Source of the DNA: Chionoecetes opilio | Taxonomy: Eukaryota > Arthropoda > Malacostraca > Decapoda > Majidae | Reading direction: 5' to 3' | Assembly (NCBI GenBank): GCA_016584305.1 | Contig: JACEEZ010011998.1 | Span: forward strand, 35,001 to 99,000 | DNA: 64,000 bases | Shown here: positions 1 to 11,157 of the stretch, piece after piece | Numbering within the stretch: position 1 is the stretch's first letter | Layout: each line of letters opens with the position of its first letter | Made by a program: the position numbers and the translations under genes | Notes under the pieces: generated by a model | Seen by the model: the letters and a program-made list of their open reading frames with translations, nothing else | Database searches by the model: none | Told to the model about the DNA's origin: nothing

Positions 1-30
<30 letters not shown>
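1..30. repeat. (TG)n microsatellite at window edge
   Basis: Uninterrupted TG dinucleotide run that continues off the left edge. Confidence 0.95.
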
Positions 31-31
<1 letters not shown>

Positions 32-75
32 ATAAATGATACTGCGGTGTGACTGTAACAATAAAACCTAGGGGG

Positions 76-123
76 GGGCACTCAGTAGAGCGCATACCTC
101 CGCCCGAATATTTCACCAAATAA
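76..123 (+). repeat. Fragment of the palindrome-bearing dispersed repeat
   Basis: The segment GCACTCAGTAGAGCGCATAC followed by CTCCGCCCGAATATTTCA matches the edge of the family at 446-716. An AT microsatellite separates this fragment from the larger copy, so the two may be one element split by microsatellite growth. Confidence 0.7.
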
Positions 124-445
<322 letters not shown>

Positions 446-643
446 CACTCAGTATGAGCGCATACCTCCGGCCGAATATTTCATCAATTGGTTGCCATGG
501 CAACAGTTGTCAGTAGATTTCACTCAAAATTAAATCAGTTCTTCCTTTTAACAAATAGACTTGATATACTGAGTTTGGTCCAAATCTATTTGTAACTTTT
601 CGAGAAATCCTGTACACTAACAAACAGACAGACTGACAGACAT

Positions 644-676
<33 letters not shown>

Positions 677-716
677 TCGGGGTGAAAACATAACCCCTCC
701 AACTTCGTTGGCGGAG
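446..716 (+). repeat. Dispersed repeat family with GTTGCCATGGCAAC and a GACA microsatellite
   Basis: The copy runs from GCACTCAGTATGAGCGCATA through a perfect 14 bp palindrome (491-504) and a (GACA)n tract (~624-672) to the conserved end CAACTTCGTTGGCGGAGG. A reverse-orientation copy lies at 5463-5711 and partial copies at 76-123, 5795-5865 and 7071-7190. The tetranucleotide core flanked by conserved arms resembles non-autonomous elements with microsatellite cores, such as DINE/Helentron-like elements. That classification is an inference. Confidence 0.75.
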
Positions 717-779
717 GAAACAACATCAACATCGATAACAACAACATTAGCAACAATTGACAACAACCGTAGCAATGGT

Positions 780-935
780 GGTAGTAGTATTAGTAGTATT
801 AGTATTAGTATTAGTAGTAGTAGTAGTAGTAGTATAGTAGTAGTAGTAGAAGTAGTAGTAATAGTAGTAGTAGTAGTAGTTATTGTAATAGTAGTACCAG
901 AAGTAGTAGTGGTGTAGCTAGTAGTAGTTGTAGTA
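780..935. repeat. (TAG)n trinucleotide repeat
   Basis: Degenerate TAG/TAT triplet array adjoining an ACA-rich stretch (716-775). It produces spurious Ser-, Val- and Thr-rich frames on both strands. Confidence 0.9.
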
Positions 936-1878
936 ATCAATGACATATATAAACCGTCCGCGTTTGTCTCAACCCGTTTACGAATATATGCATGAATAAA
1001 CTTTTCACTGTTAGTCAGGCAATGACATGCACAAAACAAGACCTGCTCCCCCCCATTAACCCGAGACAAGGACGCTATAGGTCTATGACCAAAACTAATG
1101 CCTGAGTGACAATGAAACTAATCCATACCAATTAGATGACAGGTATTCGCGTATTGATAGCAGAAAAAATGCAGATAGTAATAAACCACAGTTATCTGAC
1201 AAAATGGTAAAAGGAGATCATTTCATAGGTATGATGAGTGAACAACTTTTATATTCCTTGAACATATAAGCATTATATATAAACAAAACGAAAAATATAA
1301 GCTTAAACAACATGCTGGTCCCTTAACAAAGCAAAAAAAGTTGGAGAGGCTAAGAAAAAAACAAAATGACACACCCTTGAGAGAGAGAAAAAAACAAAGG
1401 TGTGCAATGCTGTGGCCCTTTATTTGCAAGGGAATGCCTCAGAGAACATTCGCCTCCTGAACTACCTCGAGAACGACCTTAAAATGTCCCATTACAGAAG
1501 GGAGAGGGATGGGAGAAGGACGGCAGGGAGAGGCCGGGTGGAAAAGGGGAGAGGGAGTGAAGAGGATTGCAGCAGACCAGAGCAACAGTGAAAGAACATC
1601 AAAGGATGAAAACTGAAAAATGTAAGATTGAAATTGAATGAAATATTTATTCCTCCTCCTTCTCCAGTTCCTCCTCTTGATTTGAAGAGACGATCCACCT
1701 CCCTTACATGCTAGCGAATTTCATCAAAGTGCAATAAGGGTGTGTTTGTACAGAATCAGATCCTGTTTATGTATAATCCGATCGTATGTGAGCTAGATAG
1801 CGTTCAATTTGTGGTACAAGGGACTTTCATTAATCAGGAGCGTGAAACCAATGAATATGGTTAAGAGTTGCGACAATG
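936..1878. other. No gene recognised
   Basis: A-rich non-coding DNA with a purine-rich stretch around 1500-1580. The short open frames here have no family resemblance or typical codon pattern. Confidence 0.5.
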
Positions 1879-2053
1879 AATCTCTCGCTCTCGCTCTCGT
1901 TCTCGTTCTCGTTCTCGTTCTCGTTCTCGTTCTCGTTCTCGTTCTCGTTCTCGTTCTCGTTCTCGTTCTCGCTCGCTCTCGCTCTCGCTCTCGCTCTCGC
2001 TCTCGCTCTCGCTCTCGCTCTCGCTCTCGCTCTCGCTCTCGCTCTCGCTCTCG

Positions 2054-2122
<69 letters not shown>
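1879..2122. repeat. Compound microsatellite (TCTCGT)n-(TCTCGC)n-(TC)n
   Basis: Three blocks lie in order: the TCTCGT hexamer (~1890-1970), the TCTCGC hexamer (~1972-2060) and pure TC (~2060-2122). Successive blocks differ by single-step changes of the hexamer. All six reading frames are open, which gives six false low-complexity ORFs. Confidence 0.95.
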
Positions 2123-2127
<5 letters not shown>

Positions 2128-2400
2128 TCGTTCATAGGTAACCGGCCTGACGATACACACAAGCTTTGCTCTGGGATTTTTCAATTTTTCAAGGTGTTAC
2201 ATTACATCCACAAGCATACCGGTGTAGTACGGACCCTATAAGTTGGTATGGTAACACTGTCAAACTGTAAGGTGTGAATAATTTATGTAAAACCAAGGAA
2301 ATAACGAAATAAGTACTCTATCGGCGTTCAAGACACGGTTACGTCATAGAAAACAAACCACCTAGCTGCTGAAGCCTGCACCCGAACCCTGCCTGAAACA

Positions 2401-3350
2401 TGGATTTGGAGATGATCAAGATTATACTTGCAATTCAGGATCAAGCATACAAAGGGGCATTGGAGATCATGATGCAGGAAGTCCATGATAAAGCTAGCTC
2501 ACTGGAGTCTACGGTGGGTCAATTGAGGAGGAGCCTTGAATTTACCCAAGGTGAGGTGGTTGATCTCAAGAACAAATAAAAAAGCTTGAGAAGGAGAAAG
2601 CAGCGGACAAAATCTCCATACAAGATGTGTAGACTCCTTTCAACACGGCAGGTGACACCATTGGTGACTTAAAATATCGCTGAAAAACTATAATAGAAGA
2701 TTATGGTAGACGTATCAACGTGCATATCACCGGGATAGAGAAGAAGCCTGGCGGAGAAACGTGGGGGTAAACAGGCGAACAGGTGCAACCGTTGTTATAC
2801 GACAAGCTGCAGCTAACAAACCTTACGTTGGAGTGAGCCCACAGGGTGGGACACCGGACGGATCAACGTGCCCATCTCATTGTTGCTCGTTTCTTGCGTT
2901 ACGGCGACAGGAAGGTGGTCATGCGCAATGCAACAAAACTGGGAGGAACAAGGATATTCATCAACGACGACCTGTGCCCAGCGTCACAAGAGAAGAGGAG
3001 ACACAACTTCCCTTGCTTAAACAAGCCAGGAATGAGGGAAAGATCGCCTACTTTCGGCACACGAAGCTTATTAATCGAGAAAGAATTAGGGTTCAGGGAG
3101 GTGGTGTCGGCAGTTCTAGTGGTGACGGGGCGCATACCTCGCGAGGAGATGTGAGAGGCGGTCCAAACCAGTCACCTGTGGAACTTAGTGAGGACGAGCC
3201 TACTGTTGCTGCTGGTGCTATCGCCACTGCCGTTCCTGCACCCAATATTGTTTTCGCTGCTCGCTCTGATGAGGGATTGCTGGAGAGAACACGTCATGAC
3301 GGTGGTAAGAGGAGTCTCAGTTCTAAACAAATAATTGGAGTGTGTGTGGA
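2401..3350 (+). pseudogene. LINE ORF1 relic (CR1/L1-type nucleic-acid-binding protein)
   Basis: The segment begins ATGGATTTGGAGATG and encodes a heptad-like helical stretch of about 57 codons that ends at a TAA (~2577). In other frames it continues with a DYGRR-like motif, then DQRAHLIVARFLRY and INDDLCPASQEKRR, and finally QARNEGKIAYFRHTKL. These resemble the coiled coil, RRM-like and C-terminal parts of LINE ORF1 proteins, which bind element RNA. The homologous text moves between at least two frames (2846-3154 and 2761-3360), with stops near 2577 and 2630, so the copy is dead. No reverse transcriptase follows. The Helitron-like array begins about 40 bp downstream. Confidence 0.7.
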
Positions 3351-3390
3351 GTACATATAGCTGTAACATTATTTAGGATTTGACTCTTCT

Positions 3391-3411
3391 ATAATAATAT
3401 AAGCGAAAGTG

Positions 3412-3442
<31 letters not shown>

Positions 3443-3840
3443 GTGTGTGTGTGTGTGTGTGGTATAGGTTCCGCCCCCCGTGGCGCAATCACCTCATATG
3501 ACACATTTTTGGAACCGGGTTGACCAGGGGAAGGTCATAAGTCCATTTATGAGATGATTCGATCACTTTTTTTTTTTTTTTTTTTTTAGCAGCCTATTAG
3601 CCGATAGTCGATAATTGTGAGAAAAAAAAGTGGGTTGCGAGAATTGAGGAAACCTTGATGTAGGGTGATGGGTAATGGGTGAGTGAATGGGTGGGGTGAT
3701 GGGTAATGGGTGTGGGGTGATGGGTGAGTGAATGGGTGGGGGGTGATGGGTTGGGGGTGATGGGTGATGGGTGGAGGGAATAGGTGGGGGGTGATGGGTA
3801 ATGGTAAATATACGCGAAAGTGTGTGTCTGTCTGTCTGTC

Positions 3841-3892
<52 letters not shown>

Positions 3893-4251
3893 TGGTATAG
3901 GTTCCGCCCCCCGTGCGCAATCACCTCATATGGCACATTTTTGGAACCGGTTGACCAGGGGAAGGTTTTAAGCCCAATTATGAGATGATCCGATCACTTT
4001 CTTTCTTTTTTTAGCAGCCTATTAGCGATAATTGTGAAAAAAAAGTGGGTTGCGAGAATTGAGGAAACCTTGATGTAGGGTGATGGGTAATGGGTGAGTG
4101 AATGGGTGGGGTGATGGGTAATGGGTGTGGGGTGATGGGTGAGTGAATGGGTGGGGGGTGGTGGGTTGGGGGTGATGGGTGATGGGTGAGGGAATAGGTG
4201 GGGGTGATGGGTAATGGTAAATATAAGCGAAAGTGTGTATGTCTGTCTGTC

Positions 4252-4341
<90 letters not shown>

Positions 4342-5318
4342 TTCTGGTATAGGTTCCGCCCCCCGTGGCGCAATCACCTCATATGGCACATTTTGGAACC
4401 GGGTTGACAAGGAGAAGGTTTTAAGCCCAAATACTAGATGATCCGATCACTTTTTTTTTTTTTTTAGCAGCCTATTAGCGATAATTGTGAAAAAAAGTGG
4501 GTTAAGAGAATTGAGGAAACCTTGCTGTAGGGTGATGGGTAATGGGTGAGTGAAAGGGTCGGGTGAGGGGTAATGGGTGGGGGTGATGGGTGAGTGAATG
4601 GGTGGGGGGTGAGGGGTTTGGGGGGTGATGGGTGAGGGTGAGGGAATAGGTGGGGGGTGATGGGTAATGGTAAATATAAGCGAAAGTGGGTCTGTCTGTG
4701 TGTGTGTGTGTGGGGTGTGTGTGTGTGTGTGTGTCTGGTATAGGTTCCGCCCCCCGTGGCGCAATCCCCCTCATATGGCACATTTTAAAACCGGGTTGAC
4801 CGGGGGAAGGTTTTAAGCCCAATTATGAGTGATCCGATCACTTTTTTTTTTTTTTAGCAGCCTATTACGATAATTGTGAAAAAAAGTGGGTTGCGAGAAT
4901 TGAGGAAACCTTGATGTAGGGTGATGGGTAATGGTGAGTGAATGGGTGGGGTGATGGGTAATGGGTGTGGGGTGAGGGGTGGTGAATGGGTGGGGGGTGA
5001 TGGGTTGGGGATGATGGTGATGGGTGAGGGAATAGGTGGGGGTGATGGGTAAGGGTGAGTGAAGGGGTGTGTGGTGATGGGTAATGGGTGAGTGAATGGT
5101 GGGGGTGATGGGTAATGGGTGAGTGAATGGGTGGGGGGTGATGGGTAATGGGTGAGTGAATGGGTGGGGGTAATACATACATTTCTACATCCATGATTTC
5201 AGGAAAGTTAGAAGGGGCTATCTGGAGAGTCCGTGTTTGGTGGGCCGAAGGCCCACCACCAATAGCCCTCCGCAGGAGCTAGCCAAAAAGTCCGCCCGGA
5301 GGGCGGCTTTGCGGCTAG
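3391..5318 (+). mobile_element. Helitron-like non-autonomous element with minisatellite interior
   Basis: Four units of about 415-460 bp start at ~3391, 3807, 4221 and 4676. Each begins with an AAGCGAAAGTGTGT-like motif and a GTCT/GT microsatellite. Each continues with GGTATAGGTTCCGCCCCCCG, a poly-T/AGCAGCCTATTA segment and a GGGTRATG-type minisatellite. After the last unit come a GGTGGGCC hairpin (~5239-5258), a second hairpin CCGCCC/GGGCGG (5292-5306) and, eight bases later, CTAG-T (5315-5319). A hairpin shortly before CTRR-T is the classical Helitron 3' end. No RepHel ORF is present. The poly-His/Thr-Pro frames come from the minisatellite. Confidence 0.6.
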
Positions 5319-5462
5319 TTATACATAAATCGCAGTCTAACCTCTGGACTATCGGCAAAAACTTAGATCGGCTAACCGTCACTAGGTTCTCAACCTTTCT
5401 TTTGCCCTATCTGCCGCATACACCGGCTCCTGTTTTAATATTAATTAATTATTATTAGTTTT

Positions 5463-5708
5463 TACCTCCGCCAACGAAGCTGGAGGGGTTATGTTTTCAC
5501 CCCAATCTGTGTGTCTGTCTGTCTGTCTGTTTGTTAGTGTACAGGATTTCTCGAAAAGTTACGAATAGATTTAGACCAAACTTGGTATACCAAGTCTATT
5601 TGGTATAAGGAAGAACTGATTTAATTTTGGATGAAATCTATTGACAACTGTTGCCATGGCAACCAATGAACGCATACCTCCTCGACCGGAGGTATGCGCT
5701 CATACTGA

Positions 5709-5711
<3 letters not shown>
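5463..5711 (-). repeat. Second copy of the palindrome-bearing repeat family
   Basis: Reverse orientation of 446-716. It runs from CCTCCGCCAACGAAGCTGGA through a GTCT core and GTACAGGATTTCTCGAAAAG to the palindrome GTTGCCATGGCAAC (5650-5663) and GAGCGCATAC-type edge sequence. Confidence 0.75.

Positions 5712-5767
<56 letters not shown>
5711..5767. repeat. (AT)n microsatellite
   Basis: Pure AT run joining two partial copies of the palindrome-bearing family, the same arrangement as at 124-445. Confidence 0.95.
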
Positions 5768-5769
<2 letters not shown>

Positions 5770-5794
5770 TTACTTTTTTTTTTATGAAATCGAA

Positions 5795-5865
5795 TCACAA
5801 CTGTTGCCATGGCAACCAATTGATGAAATATTCGGGCGGAGGTATGCGCTCTACTGAGTGCCCCC
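5795..5865 (-). repeat. Partial third copy of the palindrome-bearing repeat
   Basis: Contains GTTGCCATGGCAAC at 5803-5816, then GATGAAATATTCGGGCGGAG and the ACTGAGTGCC edge next to a C-run. Confidence 0.7.
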
Positions 5866-5869
5866 CCCC

Positions 5870-6764
5870 CTCCCTAGTTGTACTTGTTTGGAGTGCGCAA
5901 GGCTCACACAGCTCCGGCATCGGCTACTTCTTGCCACTCCATTCTTATAAAAAAAAATTCTCTCTCTCTTATTTGTGTTAGATTTCAGTTATTTTATTTT
6001 ACCATTTTATATCCGTGTTTTGTTAGTATTCATATTGCAATGTCATGCTCTTTTGTTTATCCTGTTTATGCCTTATGTTGTTCTTTTTGACTTGTGTTGT
6101 GTAGCTTAAAATTCAATTACTTTTGTTGCATGACTTATCTTGTATTATGCAGTTTTCAATATTCTGCAATTTAGATCATTTATTCTTTGTATAATCGTCG
6201 CCTTGCCTTATCTATCCGTGAGGGAACGGTCGGCAGGTGACCGACCATTGTAATAGGCAACTATTTATACTTTAAGTTTGCCGCCTCTATGTGTGCGTGT
6301 GGCATAGTAGTGACCTCTAGCGGCGCCCACTTGCGGACAAGGTGAGCGTGGGTCAGCCGCCATGTCAAGTAGTTCTCGCAGTGTTGCCGCCGGGGTCAGA
6401 CGTGGTCTCAGTGCTTAACGTCTTGGCGGCAGCTGATTTTGTACCAATAACTCGTCATTAATTACACATAAAGATACAACACAAGTGTATTCTTCCTCCC
6501 GAACACACACACGCAACGTTACACGACCAGGCACGTCCATAAGGACGTGATTCACCGAACCACGCAACACGTGCATCCACCGCTCAGGCCTATACCACCA
6601 CGGTATAGCGTGGTAATTCTGCTTTAACCTTCCTTTCCTTTCCCCTTCCCTCATCGTTTCACTCTTTCTCTATAACCCCTCCCCTTTATAATGCTTTGCC
6701 ATAATGCCATATGACCTATGATATCTGGGACATTTTCAATTTTTAGCATTAATTCAATTCAATT
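5870..6764. other. No gene recognised; possible LTR fragment
   Basis: Non-coding. GTCTTGGCGGCAGC near 6418-6432 resembles the TTGGTGGCAGC-type primer-binding sites that follow some Gypsy LTRs, so the preceding stretch could be an LTR relic. No second LTR is visible to confirm this. Confidence 0.3.
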
Positions 6765-7055
6765 TAATCAATCATTGGGGGCATACGCCGGGAGGTGCGT
6801 CGCCTCGCCCACCCTACGACGCCACTCCCGGGGGTCACCACGCGCGAGTCCCCATGCAGGCTCCTTTCCCATACCAAGCAGCTCTCGACAAGAAACATCA
6901 ACTTGCCCCAGCCACGAGCCTAGTGGGCGCTCCCTTGGCCTCCTCCACGCCGGATTGTCTCTTACAGATACATCCCGATGGGAAGGATCGGTTTCAGGGT
7001 AGCGTGCCACATGCCCGTATAGCCGAAGTTGGCGCTGACGGACTATGCACGTAAT
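6765..7055 (-). pseudogene. RTE-type LINE, 3' end of reverse-transcriptase ORF
   Basis: The minus strand encodes the C-terminal tail of a non-LTR endonuclease/reverse transcriptase: RQRQLRLYGHVARYPETDPS, then VSVRDNPAWRRP, and a stop soon after YAPND. The sequence then ends in an ATTG-type simple tail (TCAATCAATC on the plus strand). Other copies end at the same point (17551, 23243, 30003, 39172), which marks the true 3' terminus. The copy is severely 5'-truncated, as is usual for LINEs. Confidence 0.85.
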
Positions 7056-7070
7056 AGGCAACGTAATATG

Positions 7071-7190
7071 CACGTACACTAACAAACAAACAAACAACAA
7101 ACAAACAAACAAACAAACAAACAGACAAACAGACAGACAGATCGGGGTGAAAACATAACCTCCCTCCAACTTCGTTGGCGAAGGTAACTA
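7071..7190 (+). repeat. Fragment of the palindrome-bearing family, CAAA core variant
   Basis: Has TACACTAACA, a (CAAA)n/(CAGA)n core, ATCGGGGTGAAAACATAACC and CAACTTCGTTGGCG, like 600-716. The palindrome half is missing. It directly abuts the RTE 3' end. Confidence 0.7.
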
Positions 7191-7274
7191 TTTGCCAATT
7201 TTCATCTTCTAACTTTTCGGTCACTAATTGAATATGTTTTGCTATTATCAATATTTAAATCACTGCACATACAG

Positions 7275-7492
7275 CTTCCTAACTGTCCAATTTTCTTACG
7301 CACTCAACATACATATAGCACAAGGTCAAACCTTATCAACCTGGTTTGCCCTCAAGCACCACTCTATTCCTTAACAGCATACTGTGTGCCGGACCGAAAC
7401 TGTGGAATTCGCTGCAAGACACACTCAAATGTATAACAAATCTACATTCTTTTAAAAAACAACTAAAGAATCTCCTGTTATCTTTACAATGA
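7275..7492 (+). pseudogene. Jockey/L2-type LINE reverse-transcriptase C-terminus
   Basis: One frame shows HTYSTRSNLINL. After a frame change the segment reads AGPKLWNSLQDTLK and SFKKQLKNLLLSLQ before a stop at ~7490. GPKLWNSLP...FKK.LK..LL is the recurrent end of CR1/L2/Jockey-group RT proteins. A TATG microsatellite follows directly and may have grown from the element's tail. Confidence 0.75.
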
Positions 7493-7495
7493 TAA

Positions 7496-7702
7496 TTGTA
7501 CGTATATTGTATGTATGTATATGTATGTACCTATGTATATGTATGTATGTATCTTTGTATGTATGTATCTACATGTGCATGTATGAAGATATGTAACCTA
7601 TACGTGTGGGAGTATCTGTGTGATGTATATGTATGTGTTTATGTACGTATATGTATGCATGTTTGTGTGCGCTCACATGTATGTGGATCTATTTATGTTT
7701 AC

Positions 7703-7763
<61 letters not shown>

Positions 7764-7800
7764 TGTGTGTGTGTGTGTGTGTATATATAATATATGTATA
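7496..7800. repeat. TATG-type and (TG)n microsatellites
   Basis: Degenerate (TATG)n up to ~7700, then a nearly pure TG run (~7704-7782). No gene. Confidence 0.9.
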
Positions 7801-8102
7801 TACTAATAGTGTATTATTAGGTGTTAGGTGTTACATCTTGATTATATGTTATATATTTTTTTGTTAATGTTCTGGAATTACTTGGTATTGAGAGTGTAAT
7901 AGATACCTATGTTTTTGAGTAGAATTATATATATCTATGAAATTGTCAAGTATCGACAGAAGCTAAGATTATATTCAAATAATGTCTGCTAAGGAGCCAT
8001 CTATGGCTCAGCAGACTAGTTCATTTTTTGGTAAAAAAAAATATATATACATAAAATAATTTTAATATATACGAGTATATACGTAAGAAGCAATGCATAG
8101 TA

Positions 8103-8440
8103 CGGAGAGAGAGTGTAGCCTGCTGAGTGCCCCGCACTCCTCGTCAGGATAGACAAGCCAGTCCTCGTGCCGCACGCCAGCAGCACGAACACTCTCCTCG
8201 CTTCCCCCTCATCCCCGACGAGCTCCTCTCTTCCCCCTCATCCCCGACGAAAGCATCCTGCTTTCCTCCTGATCAAACTTCTTTTTATCCTGATCATCCT
8301 CCGACGCGTAGCAGCCTGCTGCGCCCCCCAACACGGAGAGTGTAACCAGTTGAGTGCCCCGCACTCCTCGTCAGGATGGACAAGCCAGTCCTCGTGCCGC
8401 ACGCCAGCAGCACGAACACTCCTCTCTTTTCTCTTTTTTC
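8103..8440. repeat. Degenerate tandem duplication, unit ~227 bp
   Basis: CGGAGAG..GAGTGCCCCGCACTCCTCGT and the following GTCCTCGTGCCGCACGCCAG occur at ~8125 and again at ~8352. The second copy is cut off by an (AT)n run. Function unknown. Confidence 0.75.
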
Positions 8441-8519
8441 AAAGCATCTCTCTGACGGGCTCAAGCTACCCCGTGGTCCTCCCCTCCTGGAGGCTCGAAA
8501 AAAAAGGAAAAAAATATAT

Positions 8520-8677
<158 letters not shown>

Positions 8678-8685
8678 TGTATATC

Positions 8686-9467
8686 TATAATAATATAAGC
8701 GAAAGTGTGTCTGTCTGTCTGTCCGCGATAGGTGCCGCCCCCCGTGGCGGAATCCCTTCATATGTCACAGTTTTGGAACCAGCTCGACCAGGGGAAGGTT
8801 TTAAGCCCACTTATGAGATGATCCGATCACTTTTTTTTTCTTTTTTTTAGCAGCCTATTAGCGAGAATTGTGAAAAAAATGTGGGTTGCGAGAATAGAGG
8901 AAACCTTGATGTAGAGTGATGGGTAATGGGTGAGTGAATGGATGGGTGATGGGTAATGGGTGTGGGGTGATGGGTGAGTGAATGGGTGGGGGGTGATGGT
9001 GGGGTGATGGGTGATGGTGAGGGAATAGGGGGGGGTGATGGGTAATGAGTGAGTGACTGGGTGTGTGGTGATGGGTAACGGGTGAGTGAATGGGTGGGGG
9101 GTGATGGGTAATGGGTGAGTGAATGGGTGGGGGGAATACATACATTTCTACATCCATGATTTCAGGAAAGTTAGAAGGGGCTATCTGGAGAGTCTGTGTT
9201 GGTGGGCCTTCGGCCCACCAAACACAGATGGTGGGCCGAAGGCCCACCAATAGCCGTAATGGGTGAGTGAATGGGTGGGGGGTGATGTGTAATGGGTGAG
9301 TGAATGGGTTGGGGGTGATGTGAATGGGTTGGTGTTAATACATACATTTCTACATCCATGATTTCAGGAAAGCTAGAAGGGGCTATCTGGAGAGTCTGTG
9401 TTTGGTGGGCCTCGGCCCACCATCGGCCCAGCTAGCCAAAAAGGCCGCCCGGAGGGCGGCTTTGTGG

Positions 9468-9471
<4 letters not shown>
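8686..9471 (+). mobile_element. Second Helitron-like element of the 3391-5318 family
   Basis: Starts CTATAATAATATAAGCGAAA with a GTCT core and the GGTGCCGCCCCCCGTGGCGG segment. The GGGTGATG/GGGTAATG minisatellite follows. The GGTGGGCC hairpin recurs at ~9210-9228 and ~9404-9423. The final hairpin GCCGCCC/GGGCGGC (9444-9460) lies seven bases before CTAA-T (9468-9472), another CTRR-T terminus. An internal duplication repeats the TACATACATTTCTACATCCA module at ~9138 and ~9340. Confidence 0.6.
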
Positions 9472-9504
<33 letters not shown>

Positions 9505-9562
9505 TATATATATATATAAAATATATATATATAATATATATATTATATATATATATATTTTA
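9470..9562. repeat. AT-rich microsatellite
   Basis: Interrupted (AT)n immediately after the Helitron-like CTAA end. This fits the A/T insertion preference of Helitrons, but the repeat may also have grown later. Confidence 0.85.
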
Positions 9563-9569
9563 TGTATTT

Positions 9570-10600
9570 TATACAATGGCAATACATAAATAAGAACATA
9601 AGAAATAAAGGAAGCTACAAGAGGCCGTGAGGCTTACACGTGGTAGTTCATGTTGCCTAACGCTACCTACATTCACCTTTCATCCCCATCCATGAACCTT
9701 TCCAGCCCCTCTTTAAAGCTCCAAAATGACTGCACTAACTACCTGTCTACTGAGTCCATTCCAATTCACCACCCTATTTGTGATCCAGTTTTTCCCAATT
9801 TTTTTTTTTTAAATTACGCTTTTCCAGCTTGAATCCGTTACTTCTTGTTCTACCCTGGTTAATAGCGGTAAGAACTCTTCCTACCTCTCCTATATTAAAT
9901 CCCTTTATCCACTTAAACACTTCTATCGCCCTTTACTCTGCGTCTCTCGAGTGAGTGTAACTTTAAAAACTTCAATCACCTCTCATAACTAAAGTTACGC
10001 ATCCCTTGAATCATTTTGGTCGTCCTTCTCTGCACTGATATATGACAAGGCTATATCCATCCTGTAATATGGAGACCAAAACTGAACCGCATAGTCTAGG
10101 TGAGGTCTGACTAGAGCCAGATAAAGCTTTATAATAACTTCCACACTTCTACTTTTAACACTTCTGGTAATGAATCCTAAGGTTCTATTAGCTCTATTTC
10201 TAGCCTCAATACATTGTTTTCCTGGTCGGAGGTCTGGGTTCACCCTCACTCCAAGATCTGTTTCACCTTCTGATCTTTTCAGTGATACATTGCGTATGGT
10301 GTATCTATTACCAGGGTTTTTTCTACCAACATTCATAACGCTGCACTTATCAATATTAAATTCCATCTGCTATCTGACTACCCACTCATTAAGTTTATCT
10401 AAGTTTCCCTGTAATATGTTTACATCAGACTGTGATCCAATAATCCTACCCACCTTAGTATCAGCAGCAAACTTGCTGATATCACTGCTAATCCCACTAT
10501 CCAAGTCGTTGATATAAATCAAAAATAGAAATGGGCCCAAGACAGACACTTGTGGAACTCCACTTGTCACCTGTCCCCATTCAGATTTAGAACATAGATA
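9570..10600 (-). pseudogene. CR1-type LINE, RT domain 3' half and 3' UTR
   Basis: On the minus strand, 10370-10580 encodes SGVPQVSVLGPFLFLIYIND and KFAADTKVG, which is the RT palm. 9995-10366 continues with KCSVMNVGRK, ETDLGVRVNPDLRP and KLYLALVRPHLDYAVQFWSP. This order and wording are characteristic of CR1-like LINEs. The catalytic FADD reads FAAD, so one essential aspartate is lost, and at least one frame break occurs near 10370. The left boundary (CTTATGTTCTTATTTATG on the minus strand, ~9590) resembles a CR1 3' terminus. Dead and 5'-truncated. Confidence 0.85.
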
Positions 10601-11038
10601 GATAGATAAATCAAATAAACAAAAATATCTCTGTGTGTAAGGCATCAACTATTTACTACATACAGAATATTTGAAATCCATTATTCTGTTTTATATATCT
10701 TATACTATAAAAGTGTGGAAGTAATGGTAGCTTATTTTACAATATGTTTTTGCACTTAGTCATCTCGCATTGTTTATGTGAATCACCTGATATTTGATGT
10801 CGCTGTGGATAGGATCAAGCTTTATTTGTTTACTGTCTCCTCTCCGAGAAGCAATATATAATATTATGCAAGTAATATCATTGAATTGCAAACTTACAAA
10901 CATATTTTCATGCTGCACGTTTTCGCGTCAATATTACATGAGGATGAGTGAATGTATATGTGTGTGTTTATATGTATATGTGTGTTTCTTTGTCAACAAA
11001 TATCTTCTGTATTATACGTACTAGCCTTTAAATCATGA
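10600..11038. other. No gene recognised
   Basis: AT-rich DNA between the CR1 relic and the CA repeat. Nothing identifiable. Confidence 0.4.
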
Positions 11039-11044
11039 AAAAAA

Positions 11045-11045
<1 letters not shown>

Positions 11046-11141
<96 letters not shown>
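11046..11141. repeat. (CA)n microsatellite
   Basis: Pure CA run of about 95 bp immediately upstream of the SINE head. Confidence 0.95.
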
Positions 11142-11143
<2 letters not shown>

Positions 11144-11157
11144 TTTTTTTTAAAGGG

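Noticed and set aside
1809..2241. Long Leu/Val/Ser/Arg/Glu repeat proteins
   Set aside because: The hexamer and dinucleotide repeats leave all frames open. There is no codon bias or domain.
3586..5194. Pro/His/Thr-rich ORFs
   Set aside because: Overlapping frames of the GGGTRATG minisatellite and TG repeats.
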